Below are positions 39,938 through 48,078 of a stretch of 52,022 nt of DNA, in pieces. The stretch's first letter is position 1. Each line of letters starts with the position of its first letter. A program made the position numbers and the translations under genes. Source of the DNA: a virus; the IMG/VR virus record IMGVR_UViG_3300027608_000044, positions 1 to 52,022 of that record. One strand, written 5' to 3'. The notes beneath the pieces were generated by a model. It was given only the letters and a program-made list of their open reading frames with translations. It did not search any database and was not told where the DNA came from.

Positions 39938-40615
39938 TTATTTATCGACTACTACGTATTCATAAACCTTGCCGATTGCGTCTCCACTGCGCATCTGTAA
40001 CATCAAAAGTGTTTGATCGTCTTCTATCAATAGGTATCTACGATCCCAATTCCAGTCAGTTTTAATAAACCACTCTTTGACTCTCTTACTTAGACGCACT
40101 TTATCACCTTGCAGCTCAATCCACTCTATGTATTTCTGTTTGGCATCTAGATCACCTTTCATTTTGTGTGGTCTAAGAAATGCTCTGTATCTATACTTGT
40201 TGTGTGGCAATTTTTTAGTTATAATTGTATATTGATTATTAAGTAATTCTAGATCATCAGCTGCAGGTTCAAATTTTTGCGTAAGAATCAAACTAAATTT
40301 TTTACAGAAATCATTGTATATCGATTGGTCGTTGGTATAGAAATCCAATTGATTGGTTTCGATACGTTTTGTCCATAGTTGAATTTCAAGTGGTTTCAAA
40401 AATTTGCATAATTTAGTCAAGTATGTAGCATTGGTATGTGCTTTGACATTGAGGCTATGCCTATAATTTGTGGCCTGTGGCAAGGGTTTCGCCAAAAAGT
40501 CAACGATATCATCTAAGGATTTTGAACGTAGAATTGCAACACCCGGAATATAGATAGATGCCTTGTATAACCATTTGCCGTAGAATTTTCTACTAGTTGT
40601 CTTGCTTTTCAACAT
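39938..40615 (-). CDS. Unknown protein downstream of clpA
   Basis: A 225-residue basic soluble protein with alpha/beta pattern (YGKWLYKASIYIPGVAILRSKSLDDIVDFL, RYLLIEDDQTLLMLQMRSG). It overlaps the clpA end by 23 bases and is likely translated with it. The Trp-rich region VKEWFIKTDWNWDRRYLLI is distinctive. No family recognised; it could be a substrate adaptor or structural protein. Confidence 0.5.
   Translation of the reverse strand: MLKSKTTSRKFYGKWLYKASIYIPGVAILRSKSLDDIVDFLAKPLPQATNYRHSLNVKAHTNATYLTKLCKFLKPLEIQLWTKRIETNQLDFYTNDQSIYNDFCKKFSLILTQKFEPAADDLELLNNQYTIITKKLPHNKYRYRAFLRPHKMKGDLDAKQKYIEWIELQGDKVRLSKRVKEWFIKTDWNWDRRYLLIEDDQTLLMLQMRSGDAIGKVYEYVVVDK
39939..39946 (-). promoter_or_regulatory. 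T4-late-like box abutting an ATG
   Basis: Minus-strand GATAAATA then ACTG and the ATG at 39934. It overlaps the stop of the preceding gene (39938). No Shine-Dalgarno is visible, so the transcript would be leaderless or nearly so. Confidence 0.5.
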
Positions 40616-42926
40616 CTTTGATGACCTCTACCGCTGGCTGCGTTCTTTTGAGAGCTCTTCTTTCTTCTTTAGACAGCGGCTTGGGCAGTTCTGTGATGTC
40701 AAATATCAAATCTGAATCTTGTAACTGTACATTTACTCTACCACCGTTCTGAAGATCACCAAATAATACCTTGCGACTCAAGGGTGATTTCAACTTGTTG
40801 TCGATCAAACGAGCCAACGGCCTTGCACCCATTTTAGAATCAAATCCTTGATCTGCCAGCCACTTCACAGATTCATTGTTCAACACTATCTCAATGTTTT
40901 TGTCTTTTAGCTGATCATTGAGTTCTGCCACAAACTTTTTAACAATCTGTATGACCACAGTCTGCGACAATTTGGAGAACTTTATTACAGCATCTAGTCT
41001 ATTACGGAATTCCGGCGCAAAGAATTTTTTTACTGCTTTGTCATCTTCACCGTCTTTTTCCAGTTCCCCAAATCCTATGGTATTGTTTTCATTATCTCTG
41101 GCACCAAGATTTGATGTCATAATTAGAATACAATTTCTACCATCGGCTACTTTGCCATTTGATCCTGTGACAAAGCCATTGTCCATAAATGCCAACAAGA
41201 TATTTGTGACATCGGGATGAGCTTTTTCAATTTCATCCAATAACAGTATGCAGTTGGGCGTTTCTTGTAGTTTTGTAATCAATTGTCCAGCATTGTCTTC
41301 ATAGCCCACATAGCCTGGAGGTGCACCTATCAATCGAGCCACAGAATGTTTTTCTTGATACTCGCCCATGTCAAATCTTACCAAGGTCATTGACATTTTA
41401 TCAGCCAACTGCTTGGCAGTTTCTGTTTTACCACAGCCTGTGGGTCCCAAGAATAAAAAACTTCCTATGGGCTTGTTTGGTGATTTCATTCCTGCCTGTG
41501 CCACAAATATTTTGTCTAACAGTGTATCAACGGCAGTGTCCTGTCCGTAGACACTAGTCTTCATTCCGCCTTCTAGATCTGCAAGATTTTTACTTTCTTT
41601 TTGTGCCACACTTTCTAACGGCATATTGATCATTTTACTGAGTTCGTATACCACCTGTTCAACATCTACAAGTTGTTCAACACCATCCATGGTTTCATCA
41701 TCTTTGAGTTTGTACCTTGCAGCCGCACAGTCTATGATGTCTATGGCTTTGTCGGGCAACTTCTTGTCTGCCATATACTTGATGCTGAGTTTAACAGCCT
41801 GTTCCACAGCGGCATCTGTGATCTTGACGTTGTGATGTTTTTCATAGTATTTGCGAATGCCCTTGAGAATCTTCACTGACATTTCCGGTGACGGCTCATC
41901 AATGGTCACACGTTGGAATCTGCGCATCAGCGCACGATCCTTTTCAAAGTGCTTGCGATACTCTTCCCATGTGGTTGATGCTATCAGCTTGAGAACACCT
42001 TTTGTAAGTATAGGCTTCAGCATGTTCGCCATATCGTTGGAACTTTGATTAGCAGCACCAGCACCCTGCATCATGTGTGCTTCATCGATGAAAAGAATAA
42101 TCTTGCCTTTCTTTTCTAGAGCAGATAACACAGCCTTGATTCTTTCTTCAAAGTCACCGCGATACTTTGATCCAGCAAGTAGGGCACTGATATCAAGAGT
42201 ATATACCTGATGATCCTGTATGAACTTGGGAACTTTCTTTTCAAAGATCTTGCGAGCCAGTCCTTCAGCTATGGCAGTCTTGCCAACGCCCGGATCACCT
42301 ACCATTAAGACATTAGATTTGCTGCGGCGAGCCAGTATCAATTGTATTTTTTCTAATTCTTCATCGCGACCAATAACAGGATCGATCTTGCGTTGTTTGG
42401 CATGTAGACTGAGATTAGTACAGAATTGATTGAGAATTCTCTCCACTTGATTATTATTCACTATCTGCATGGGCTGATCTTCTTCTTCTACAACAATGTT
42501 TTCTTGAAAGTATTTGACAAATTTGTCTTTGGTTAACCCACCTTTGGTCAGGAAGTAAAAACTAAAACTATTTTTCTCACTGAGCACACTGATTATGATG
42601 TCGGCCACTTCCATGCGTTGGCGTCCACTAAACAGCACTTGGGTAAAACAACGATTTAACACACGCTCAACTGAGCTGGTCTTTTTGGGCTTGTACTCTG
42701 TTTCTGCAACAACTATTTCTTTGAGATTATTTTTGATATAATGATCTAGATTGCTTTTGATAAAGTTGGCATCGGCGCCGTAGTTTTCTACTATCTTAAA
42801 TGACTCCTCGTCACATATGATACTGTAGACCAAATGTTCTATGGTGATATATTCATGTTGCAATTGTTTAGCAACTTGCACAGCATTATCAAATATGCGC
42901 TGTAAGTTCTGACTTGGCTCGATCAT
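40593..42926 (-). CDS. clpA: ClpA-type AAA+ unfoldase
   Basis: A 777-residue Hsp100 protein with the ClpA plan: N-domain (residues 1-150), D1 with Walker A VGDPGVGKTAIAEG (~209-222) and Walker B ILFIDEAHMM, D2 with GPTGCGKTETAKQ (~494-506) and LLLDEIEKAH. There is no ClpB middle domain. NTIGFGELE (~616-623) carries an IGF tripeptide where ClpA has its ClpP-binding IGL loop, so it may dock host ClpP. Its role may be to redirect host proteolysis or unfold proteins in head assembly. It is the third gene of an operon led by dnaJ. Confidence 0.88.
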   Translation of the reverse strand: MIEPSQNLQRIFDNAVQVAKQLQHEYITIEHLVYSIICDEESFKIVENYGADANFIKSNLDHYIKNNLKEIVVAETEYKPKKTSSVERVLNRCFTQVLFSGRQRMEVADIIISVLSEKNSFSFYFLTKGGLTKDKFVKYFQENIVVEEEDQPMQIVNNNQVERILNQFCTNLSLHAKQRKIDPVIGRDEELEKIQLILARRSKSNVLMVGDPGVGKTAIAEGLARKIFEKKVPKFIQDHQVYTLDISALLAGSKYRGDFEERIKAVLSALEKKGKIILFIDEAHMMQGAGAANQSSNDMANMLKPILTKGVLKLIASTTWEEYRKHFEKDRALMRRFQRVTIDEPSPEMSVKILKGIRKYYEKHHNVKITDAAVEQAVKLSIKYMADKKLPDKAIDIIDCAAARYKLKDDETMDGVEQLVDVEQVVYELSKMINMPLESVAQKESKNLADLEGGMKTSVYGQDTAVDTLLDKIFVAQAGMKSPNKPIGSFLFLGPTGCGKTETAKQLADKMSMTLVRFDMGEYQEKHSVARLIGAPPGYVGYEDNAGQLITKLQETPNCILLLDEIEKAHPDVTNILLAFMDNGFVTGSNGKVADGRNCILIMTSNLGARDNENNTIGFGELEKDGEDDKAVKKFFAPEFRNRLDAVIKFSKLSQTVVIQIVKKFVAELNDQLKDKNIEIVLNNESVKWLADQGFDSKMGARPLARLIDNKLKSPLSRKVLFGDLQNGGRVNVQLQDSDLIFDITELPKPLSKEERRALKRTQPAVEVIKDVEKQDN

Positions 42927-43430
42927 TTATTTCCTTTTCCTAAGTTTCTTCATAGCTAATTGTAGTCTCATAGGAGAGACTTTGTCAACAAAACATACAC
43001 CGTTCAAGTGATCTAATTCGTGTTGAAAGCATCTTGCAATAAGCCCAGACATTTCCACAGTATGAGTGTTGCTGTCGCAGTCTTGATATTCTGCTACAAT
43101 ACTGCAAGGTCGAGTAACTTTCAACCACAAATCGGGATAACTTAAACATCCTTCTTCTGCAAGTTCTTGTGTGTTACTTGTACTTATAATCTTGGGATTA
43201 AACACAGCAAAAGGAATGGGAAATCCCTCAATGTTGTAACTGCCCATGGTAAACACACGTTGTGCAATACCGATTTGATTGGCAGCTAGCCCTATTCCTT
43301 TTTGAGCAGTCATAAATTCAATCATGGCATCGGCTAAATGCTTGGCATGCATTTTAGAATCTTGGGCGGTAAAATCCCAAGGCTCACTTACCTGCATCAA
43401 GCTCTCATGAGCATCTAGTTTAAAATCCAT
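42927..43430 (-). CDS. def: Peptide deformylase
   Basis: A 167-residue peptide deformylase, which removes the formyl group from nascent chains. The three family motifs are visible: [13 protein letters not shown] (zinc Cys) and QHELDHL (zinc His pair and catalytic Glu). The length is typical of bacterial enzymes. The start is ATG 43430, which overlaps the end of dnaJ by 11 bases; a further upstream non-ATG start would enter dnaJ. Phage deformylases are known in cyanophages. Its place between dnaJ and clpA suggests co-expression in protein quality control. Confidence 0.92.
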   Translation of the reverse strand: MDFKLDAHESLMQVSEPWDFTAQDSKMHAKHLADAMIEFMTAQKGIGLAANQIGIAQRVFTMGSYNIEGFPIPFAVFNPKIISTSNTQELAEEGCLSYPDLWLKVTRPCSIVAEYQDCDSNTHTVEMSGLIARCFQHELDHLNGVCFVDKVSPMRLQLAMKKLRKRK

Positions 43431-44274
43431 TTTTACAATTTTCAACAGCAGCAATTTGTGCAGCAGTTAAATTTCTAGGTATAACCACTTTGATGTTTAT
43501 CAACAGATTTCCTCTTTGTCTATTTCGCATATTTGGCAAGCCCTCATTGCGACAGCTCAATACAGTTTCTGGCTGTGTGCCTGGCGGCACTGTGATAGTT
43601 AATTTTTTTCCGTCTAAGGTTTGTAGGTCTAGGGTACAACCTAGAATGGCTTCCCACACTGAAATATTTTTCTCGATGATTAGTGCATCGCCTTCTCTCC
43701 TGAATATGGGATGTGGTGCCACACGTATGTTAACGATTAGATCGCCCGGCGGTAGGCCTTGAATGCTGGCATCTCCCATGCCTTGATATCTGATCTGCTG
43801 ACCACCCTCAATCCCAGAAGGAATACTTATATTAATTATTTTTTTTCTACCCCCGGGCACGGCAAGTTCTGCATCTAGATCTTTGCCTTTCAAAACGTCT
43901 TCCAACGAAAGATCCACAGTGATGTTTATGGTTTTATTTCTTTGCGGTTGCCTTCCGCCAAATCCAAACCCACCTCCACCACCAAATCCAAAGTTGCTAA
44001 ACACATCTTCAAAATTTCCTGTGTTGAAGTGGAACTCGAATGGCCCTTGTTGTCGCGGTCCTCCGGCTTGTTGAGCCTTGGGATCAACGCCCATATCCAC
44101 CATTTGTTTTTTCTGAGGATCGCTGAGTATTTCGTAGGCTTCGGAAATCTGTTTGAATTGTTTTTCATCACCTCCGCGATCGGGGTGATGTTTCATAGCC
44201 ATTTTGCGATATGCTTTTTTGATATCGTCTTCAGAGGCGTTTCTTTGTAAACCGAGAGTTGAATAGTAGTCCAT
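43420..44274 (-). CDS. dnaJ: DnaJ/CbpA-type Hsp40 cochaperone
   Basis: A 284-residue class II J-protein without the zinc-finger domain. The J domain (1-65) has HPD in [11 protein letters not shown]; then a Gly/Phe-rich linker ([13 protein letters not shown]), and the two C-terminal beta domains ([48 protein letters not shown]). It stimulates DnaK ATPase and would use host DnaK, as none is seen here. It heads the operon dnaJ-def-clpA. It has no Shine-Dalgarno; the promoter -10 ends six bases before ATG. Confidence 0.9.
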   Translation of the reverse strand: MDYYSTLGLQRNASEDDIKKAYRKMAMKHHPDRGGDEKQFKQISEAYEILSDPQKKQMVDMGVDPKAQQAGGPRQQGPFEFHFNTGNFEDVFSNFGFGGGGGFGFGGRQPQRNKTINITVDLSLEDVLKGKDLDAELAVPGGRKKIINISIPSGIEGGQQIRYQGMGDASIQGLPPGDLIVNIRVAPHPIFRREGDALIIEKNISVWEAILGCTLDLQTLDGKKLTITVPPGTQPETVLSCRNEGLPNMRNRQRGNLLINIKVVIPRNLTAAQIAAVENCKNGF

Positions 44275-44280
44275 GTTTAT

Positions 44281-44309
44281 ATTATATACGAAAAGTAAGG
44301 CTGCGTCAA
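44281..44309 (-). promoter_or_regulatory. Sigma70-type promoter of the dnaJ-def-clpA operon
   Basis: Minus-strand TTGACG at 44309-44304, 17-base spacer, perfect TATAAT at 44286-44281, then six bases to the ATG at 44274. The transcript should start at or beside the start codon. The -35 overlaps the loop and 3' arm of the terminator hairpin 44296-44318. Confidence 0.75.
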
Positions 44310-44318
44310 GCAGCCTTA
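44291..44318 (-). terminator. Rho-independent terminator
   Basis: Minus strand: TAAGGCTGC and GCAGCCTTA form a perfect 9-bp stem (44318-44310 with 44304-44296) around the loop TTGAC, followed by CTTTT. It ends the 44345-44569 gene, 26 bases downstream of its stop. The loop TTGAC is also the -35 of the next promoter. Confidence 0.75.
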
Positions 44319-44344
44319 TATTTAATACCTAAACTAGATTGCTA

Positions 44345-44569
44345 TTATTTTTTCTTAACATCCTCGGGCTTAGTGCCTTCGTGTTTCTTGTGTACTTTAA
44401 CTTCTTTGCACTCTTGCTTGGGCTTTTTGGTTTTTGGATCAATAACAGGCTTGCCGTCTTTGCCCTGTGCATCAACACAAACCTTTTTAGTTGCAGGAGC
44501 CTTTTCTTCAGCAGCCGCAGGAGCCATGGTAAATGCTGAAACTAATAATAATGCTAATAAATTTTTCAT
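44345..44569 (-). CDS. Small secreted periplasmic protein
   Basis: A 74-residue protein with a Sec signal peptide (MKNLLALLLVSAFTMAPAAAEE; cleavage likely after AAA). The mature part is Lys-rich with two Cys (TKKVCVDAQGKDGKP and KQECKEVKVHKKHE), possibly a disulfide. The start is ATG 44569 with AAGGA upstream; a start at 44626 would lie inside the holin gene. It closes the lysis-region run. Periplasmic or envelope interaction is inferred. Confidence 0.65.
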   Translation of the reverse strand: MKNLLALLLVSAFTMAPAAAEEKAPATKKVCVDAQGKDGKPVIDPKTKKPKQECKEVKVHKKHEGTKPEDVKKK

Positions 44570-44579
44570 GATCATTCCT

Positions 44580-45131
44580 TTAAATTTGTGGTTGCTCTGG
44601 TTGCATAGGTGCTGGCTTGCCGCCAAACCCTGCTACTACTGGTGCTGCTGATACTGGTGTTGTCCCCCAACTTGGTGCTGAATTAAACCCGCCACTCGCT
44701 GGCGCTCCAAATCCTGAACTGCTACCAAAGCTGCTCGGTGCGGGTGCTGGTGAATTAAAACCGCCGGATGAGCCGAAGCCTCCTGCTTGAGGTTGGCCAA
44801 ATGCTGGAGCCCCGCCCGCAAATCCTGTTCCTGGTGTTTGTAGTCCGCCATTGTTGGCTCCTCCTAGTTTTTCTTGTGTGCGACCGAATGCCGCAATACC
44901 TAACACTGCACCCATTGCAATGTGGAATAGACCAGCACCTTGTAGCGTTAACGGATTCCATTGTGTGAGACCTGTGCCCACAGTAGTCTGCAACAGACTC
45001 CATAGGATTGGAAATACAACCATGTCCATGGTACAGACCAGCATGTACATCCAACCCATCATTGGACGCCATTTTGAATTCATCCAATCTTCTTTCTTTT
45101 GTTCGCTTGCGCTCTTTACTGCTTCTGACAT
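44580..45131 (-). CDS. Holin of the 3TM type
   Basis: A 183-residue protein of the holin-of-3TMs type: SKWRPMMGWMYMLVCTMDMVVFPILWSLLQ and LTLQGAGLFHIAMGAVLGIAAFGRTQEK provide the membrane segments and the W-R-P-M motif. The C-terminal ~90 residues are Gly/Ser/Pro/Phe-rich and disordered (PAPAPSSFGSSSGFGAP). It would form pores to release the endolysin. It is a lysis gene, in the same run as the endolysin and spanin candidates. TTAAATAGGAG precedes the ATG. Confidence 0.75.
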   Translation of the reverse strand: MSEAVKSASEQKKEDWMNSKWRPMMGWMYMLVCTMDMVVFPILWSLLQTTVGTGLTQWNPLTLQGAGLFHIAMGAVLGIAAFGRTQEKLGGANNGGLQTPGTGFAGGAPAFGQPQAGGFGSSGGFNSPAPAPSSFGSSSGFGAPASGGFNSAPSWGTTPVSAAPVVAGFGGKPAPMQPEQPQI

Positions 45132-45152
45132 GGTTGTCGCTCCTATTTAATT

Positions 45153-45875
45153 TTATAGACCTAACTTTTCTAACTTAGCAATGTAGTTTGCCATCATGTG
45201 ATCAAACACACCAATAAACTTTTGTCCTTTGGCTCTGGCTTTCATTCTACTGCGAGCCATATCTTTTACTCGCTGCCAAGGAGTTAGGTCTCTAAACTCT
45301 CCGTAGAAGTTTAGGTACTTGTGTGTGCCGTGGTGAGCAAAGCCCATTAATAAGAAAGGAACCTTGGTTACATCATCGCAGTTGTTCTGTACTCTATAGT
45401 GTTCAACAGTCAAACTCTTAACAAACTCTGCATTGCCAACTCTTGGTGAACCAAATGTTATCAGTGCTGTTACACGATCTTGCATACGACTAGCAGCGAT
45501 AGTGGCCATGGCAGCACCGAGGCTGTGTCCGGTTACATATACATTGCCTGGATTGGCTTCTAGTGCGGCAGTAATACTAGGCCATAACTTGTTGATCTCT
45601 TCTTTAAATCCAACGTGTACCTTGCCACCACAGGCTTCGATATTCTTGCCAGCTTTTAAGTCTGCCAATACATCTGACTTTTCAGTCACTTCGGTTCCTC
45701 TAAACGATAACACAGTAATAGTATCATTGGTCAATAGGTATGCCTGTGCTCCGTTGATGTCAAAGAATTGAATAATTTTATATCCCAGGGCCTTGAACTT
45801 GGCAGTGGATGTTTTAGGATTGTCATATGTAGTTTGCGCTATGTTGGCAAACTCTAATAGTAATTGTGTTTTCAT
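45153..45875 (-). CDS. Class 3 lipase
   Basis: A 240-residue lipase of the fungal-type class 3 family. The catalytic triad can be placed: Ser118 in VYVTGHSLGAAMA, Asp168 (NNCDDVTKVP) and His185 (HHGTHKYLNF). VLSFRGTE near residue 58 gives the oxyanion segment. No signal peptide; cytosolic action until lysis is likely. The start is ATG 45875; a TTG further upstream is rejected. Embedded in the lysis region, it may hydrolyse membrane lipids to speed host disruption. Confidence 0.85.
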   Translation of the reverse strand: MKTQLLLEFANIAQTTYDNPKTSTAKFKALGYKIIQFFDINGAQAYLLTNDTITVLSFRGTEVTEKSDVLADLKAGKNIEACGGKVHVGFKEEINKLWPSITAALEANPGNVYVTGHSLGAAMATIAASRMQDRVTALITFGSPRVGNAEFVKSLTVEHYRVQNNCDDVTKVPFLLMGFAHHGTHKYLNFYGEFRDLTPWQRVKDMARSRMKARAKGQKFIGVFDHMMANYIAKLEKLGL

Positions 45876-45877
45876 TT

Positions 45878-46441
45878 TTAGAACCAAAGGTATAGGCCAT
45901 TTAGGCTTAATAGTATTCCAACGCCAGCTACAACAAAGCTACCCCAGAACATGGCCACGCTAACTGCAAGAATACTTGCCGACAGCACAACAATGGCCAG
46001 TTGATAGGCTGTTGATGCATAACCAATCCAAGGGCTGGATTTTTTAGCTTCTTCACGGACAGCTTCCATTTCTCTTGCTTTGACAGCAATTTCTTTCTTG
46101 TCAGCATCCATACGTTCTTTCTCAGCTTGGAATTCTGCACGTAGTTTTGGATCAGTTGTGGTCTTAGCGGCGATTTCGTATGTGACACCGCGACCTGCTT
46201 TGGCTTGATACTGTGCCCAAGTGTTGTTAGCACCCAGTGTATTATTAAGAACTGTTGAACTTAATTTACCACCATACCATGCGTTGACTGCTAGGAAAAG
46301 TGCAAATACGGAAATAACCATACCTGCTTTGTCTTTGATTTTTGCTTCACGCTCTGATCTTGATCCTACTGGAGGCTTTGGTGCGTCCGGATTTTTTGGT
46401 TGTTTGTTTACTAAATTTAATACTGAATCTATTAGTGCCAT
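45878..46441 (-). CDS. DUF4337-like membrane protein
   Basis: A 187-residue protein with three membrane segments: AGMVISVFALFLAVNAWYG, then IGYASTAYQLAIVVLSASILAVSVAMFW and AGVGILLSLNGLYLW. Between them lies NNTWAQYQAKAGRGVTYEIA and a charged coiled coil (EFQAEKERMDADKKEIAVKAREME). This is the DUF4337 pattern; function unknown. It lies between the lipase and lipoprotein genes and may help lysis or superinfection control. Confidence 0.7.
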   Translation of the reverse strand: MALIDSVLNLVNKQPKNPDAPKPPVGSRSEREAKIKDKAGMVISVFALFLAVNAWYGGKLSSTVLNNTLGANNTWAQYQAKAGRGVTYEIAAKTTTDPKLRAEFQAEKERMDADKKEIAVKAREMEAVREEAKKSSPWIGYASTAYQLAIVVLSASILAVSVAMFWGSFVVAGVGILLSLNGLYLWF

Positions 46442-46473
46442 TACTCGCTCCTGCTTAATGTACTACTATTTAA

Positions 46474-46701
46474 TCAAAATCCAAATAAGTTTTGTTTAGG
46501 TTTTGTTAAAAAATTCTCTGCAATAGCAGCACCCTTTGCTCGTATATGGGGATCGGGACTGTGTAACATGTCGTTGATCAGGGCTGCTTTAGCCATTTGT
46601 TCCATGGTTTTATCTCTCGATACAGACTTTTGAACCTCTGGATTAGACATAACAGCACAACCTGATAGCATTACAGCTAGAATAATAACGGCGAATTTCA
46701 T
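46474..46701 (-). CDS. Small lipoprotein 1
   Basis: A 75-residue protein with a lipoprotein signal (KFAVIILAVMLSGCAVMSNPE; lipobox LSGC). The mature part is helical (DKTMEQMAKAALINDMLHSPD). ATG 46701 overlaps the previous stop as ATGA. In the lysis cassette it could be a second outer-membrane component or a superinfection-exclusion lipoprotein; function unknown. Confidence 0.65.
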   Translation of the reverse strand: MKFAVIILAVMLSGCAVMSNPEVQKSVSRDKTMEQMAKAALINDMLHSPDPHIRAKGAAIAENFLTKPKQNLFGF

Positions 46702-46964
46702 TTTACACTCTCGTAAATACGTTTTTGTTCGAGGTACCAATCATTCCAACCGTCTACCTTTGCCGCACACTCGTAGTACATGCCGTAGTTTTGAACAACT
46801 ACTTTTAGCATTTCTGTGATAGCAACCTTGTCGCCTTCTATTTTTTTAAGACTTTCGCATCGTTCAACTAATGCTTTAGGAACATCGGGGAATTTTTGAC
46901 TAACCGGAACAGGCGTAGAACAAGCTGTAAGAAATACTGCTAGAATTAATAAAGCATACTTCAT
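46698..46964 (-). CDS. Small lipoprotein 2, candidate outer-membrane spanin
   Basis: An 88-residue lipoprotein (MKYALLILAVFLTACSTPVPVSQ; lipobox LTAC) followed by a helical mature part (ALVERCESLKKIEGDKVAITEMLKVVVQNYGMYYECAAKVDGW). Size, lipobox, Pro-rich start and position just after the inner-spanin candidate fit an o-spanin. It is coupled to that gene by ATGA. It would fuse inner and outer membranes during lysis. Confidence 0.65.
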   Translation of the reverse strand: MKYALLILAVFLTACSTPVPVSQKFPDVPKALVERCESLKKIEGDKVAITEMLKVVVQNYGMYYECAAKVDGWNDWYLEQKRIYESVK

Positions 46965-47449
46965 TTCTTGCCCTCCGCTGCCTTGTTTAAGTCTGCGGCT
47001 TGATTGTGTATGTCGATGATCTCTTTAGGTACAGGACATTGTTCTATATACTTGATGATTTCTTCTTTCTTGACAACTTCTCTATCAAGATATTGTGTAA
47101 TGTATTCAGTCTTGCCTTTGATAACTTTAGTTTTTTCAACTATCTGTTTTTCGATAACGGTATTTGTTTCTTGTGATTTCTGTTCAGCAACTGCAACTCT
47201 TGCTTCAGCTTCAGCAACCTTTACCCGCCAAGCCATTTCTGTGTCATATCCGCCACGCAGCCAAACACCCAGTACCAATAACACAATGCCCACAGGCTGT
47301 AGGATCTTTACATAGTTTCCGTAGAATGGAATCCATTTGCCTAACCATCCAGCAAGTACTCCGGTAATACCAGCTACGATTATAGCCCAATAAAACCAAT
47401 TTAAAAAAGCATCAGGTAATAGGTCAAATATCCATCCTAGTTGACTCAT
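46961..47449 (-). CDS. Candidate inner-membrane spanin
   Basis: A 162-residue protein. Two membrane segments (NWFYWAIIVAGITGVLAGWLG and ILQPVGIVLLVLGVWLRGG) are followed by a long coiled coil (VAEAEARVAVAEQKSQETNTV, IEKQIVEKTKVIKGKTEYIT) and a Cys near the end (IEQCPVPKEIIDIHNQAADL). The layout fits an i-spanin, with the gene before the lipoprotein. The stop overlaps the start of the lipoprotein gene. Confidence 0.65.
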   Translation of the reverse strand: MSQLGWIFDLLPDAFLNWFYWAIIVAGITGVLAGWLGKWIPFYGNYVKILQPVGIVLLVLGVWLRGGYDTEMAWRVKVAEAEARVAVAEQKSQETNTVIEKQIVEKTKVIKGKTEYITQYLDREVVKKEEIIKYIEQCPVPKEIIDIHNQAADLNKAAEGKK

Positions 47450-48078
47450 CAGTGTGCTCCGAATATGTGTAGTGCGTGTTCGTAGTGCTTGATGCGATCT
47501 TCTAGACCAATAGTTCCGCCATTGATGCGTTTAGTCAATGTTAGTATGTCACCAGCGTCTGCCCACTGGTTTAGTTTGTTTTGTTCCCAGAAGAAGCAGG
47601 CTGATTGAACAGCACCTTCAAATGTCTGTAGGTATTCGCTGGCTTCTTCTACAGGAATGTCTAGAGATCCTGCAAAGAATGTATAGTTGTTCTTGCCAGT
47701 CAATTGAATAAGACCACGACCGCAGTAACGGAATCCATCACCTGACGCTTCATCACCATTGCCCATACGATTAGCGTAAACTCGGTTGGCAATCATTTCG
47801 CCCTTGCCTGCATACTGAGCAGCAATAGCATCATCTGGAAAGTACTTGGGAAACACTCTGCGTAGGCTAGCTGCCTTGTAGTTTAGGTTTTCTTTTAGGA
47901 AAACAAAGCCACCGCTTTCGTGAGCACACTGTGCTAGGAAAGCAGCCACACGCTGAGGAGTTGTAATTTCATACTCAGGAAGTATTTCAGAAATTGCTTC
48001 AAACCATTGATCCACATAGGGATTCTTGGGAATCATTTCTTTTAGTTGTTGTTTGGTAAAATCAAATGTAAAGCTCAT
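47449..48078 (-). CDS. Endolysin of the GH19 chitinase-like family
   Basis: A 209-residue peptidoglycan hydrolase. Catalytic acids: Glu54 in AHESGGFVF and Glu63 in KENLNY; GRGLIQLTGKNNY (~118-130) and GGTIGLEDRIKHYEHALHIFG are family signatures. No signal peptide, so it needs the holin for release. It cleaves the beta-1,4 link between N-acetylmuramate and N-acetylglucosamine. Both ends overlap neighbours as TGATG or TAATG. Confidence 0.88.
   Translation of the reverse strand: MSFTFDFTKQQLKEMIPKNPYVDQWFEAISEILPEYEITTPQRVAAFLAQCAHESGGFVFLKENLNYKAASLRRVFPKYFPDDAIAAQYAGKGEMIANRVYANRMGNGDEASGDGFRYCGRGLIQLTGKNNYTFFAGSLDIPVEEASEYLQTFEGAVQSACFFWEQNKLNQWADAGDILTLTKRINGGTIGLEDRIKHYEHALHIFGAH

Noticed and set aside
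46698-46964. Embedded Rz1-type gene inside the inner spanin
   Set aside because: The lipoprotein is a separate gene after it with a short ATGA overlap, not an embedded frame.
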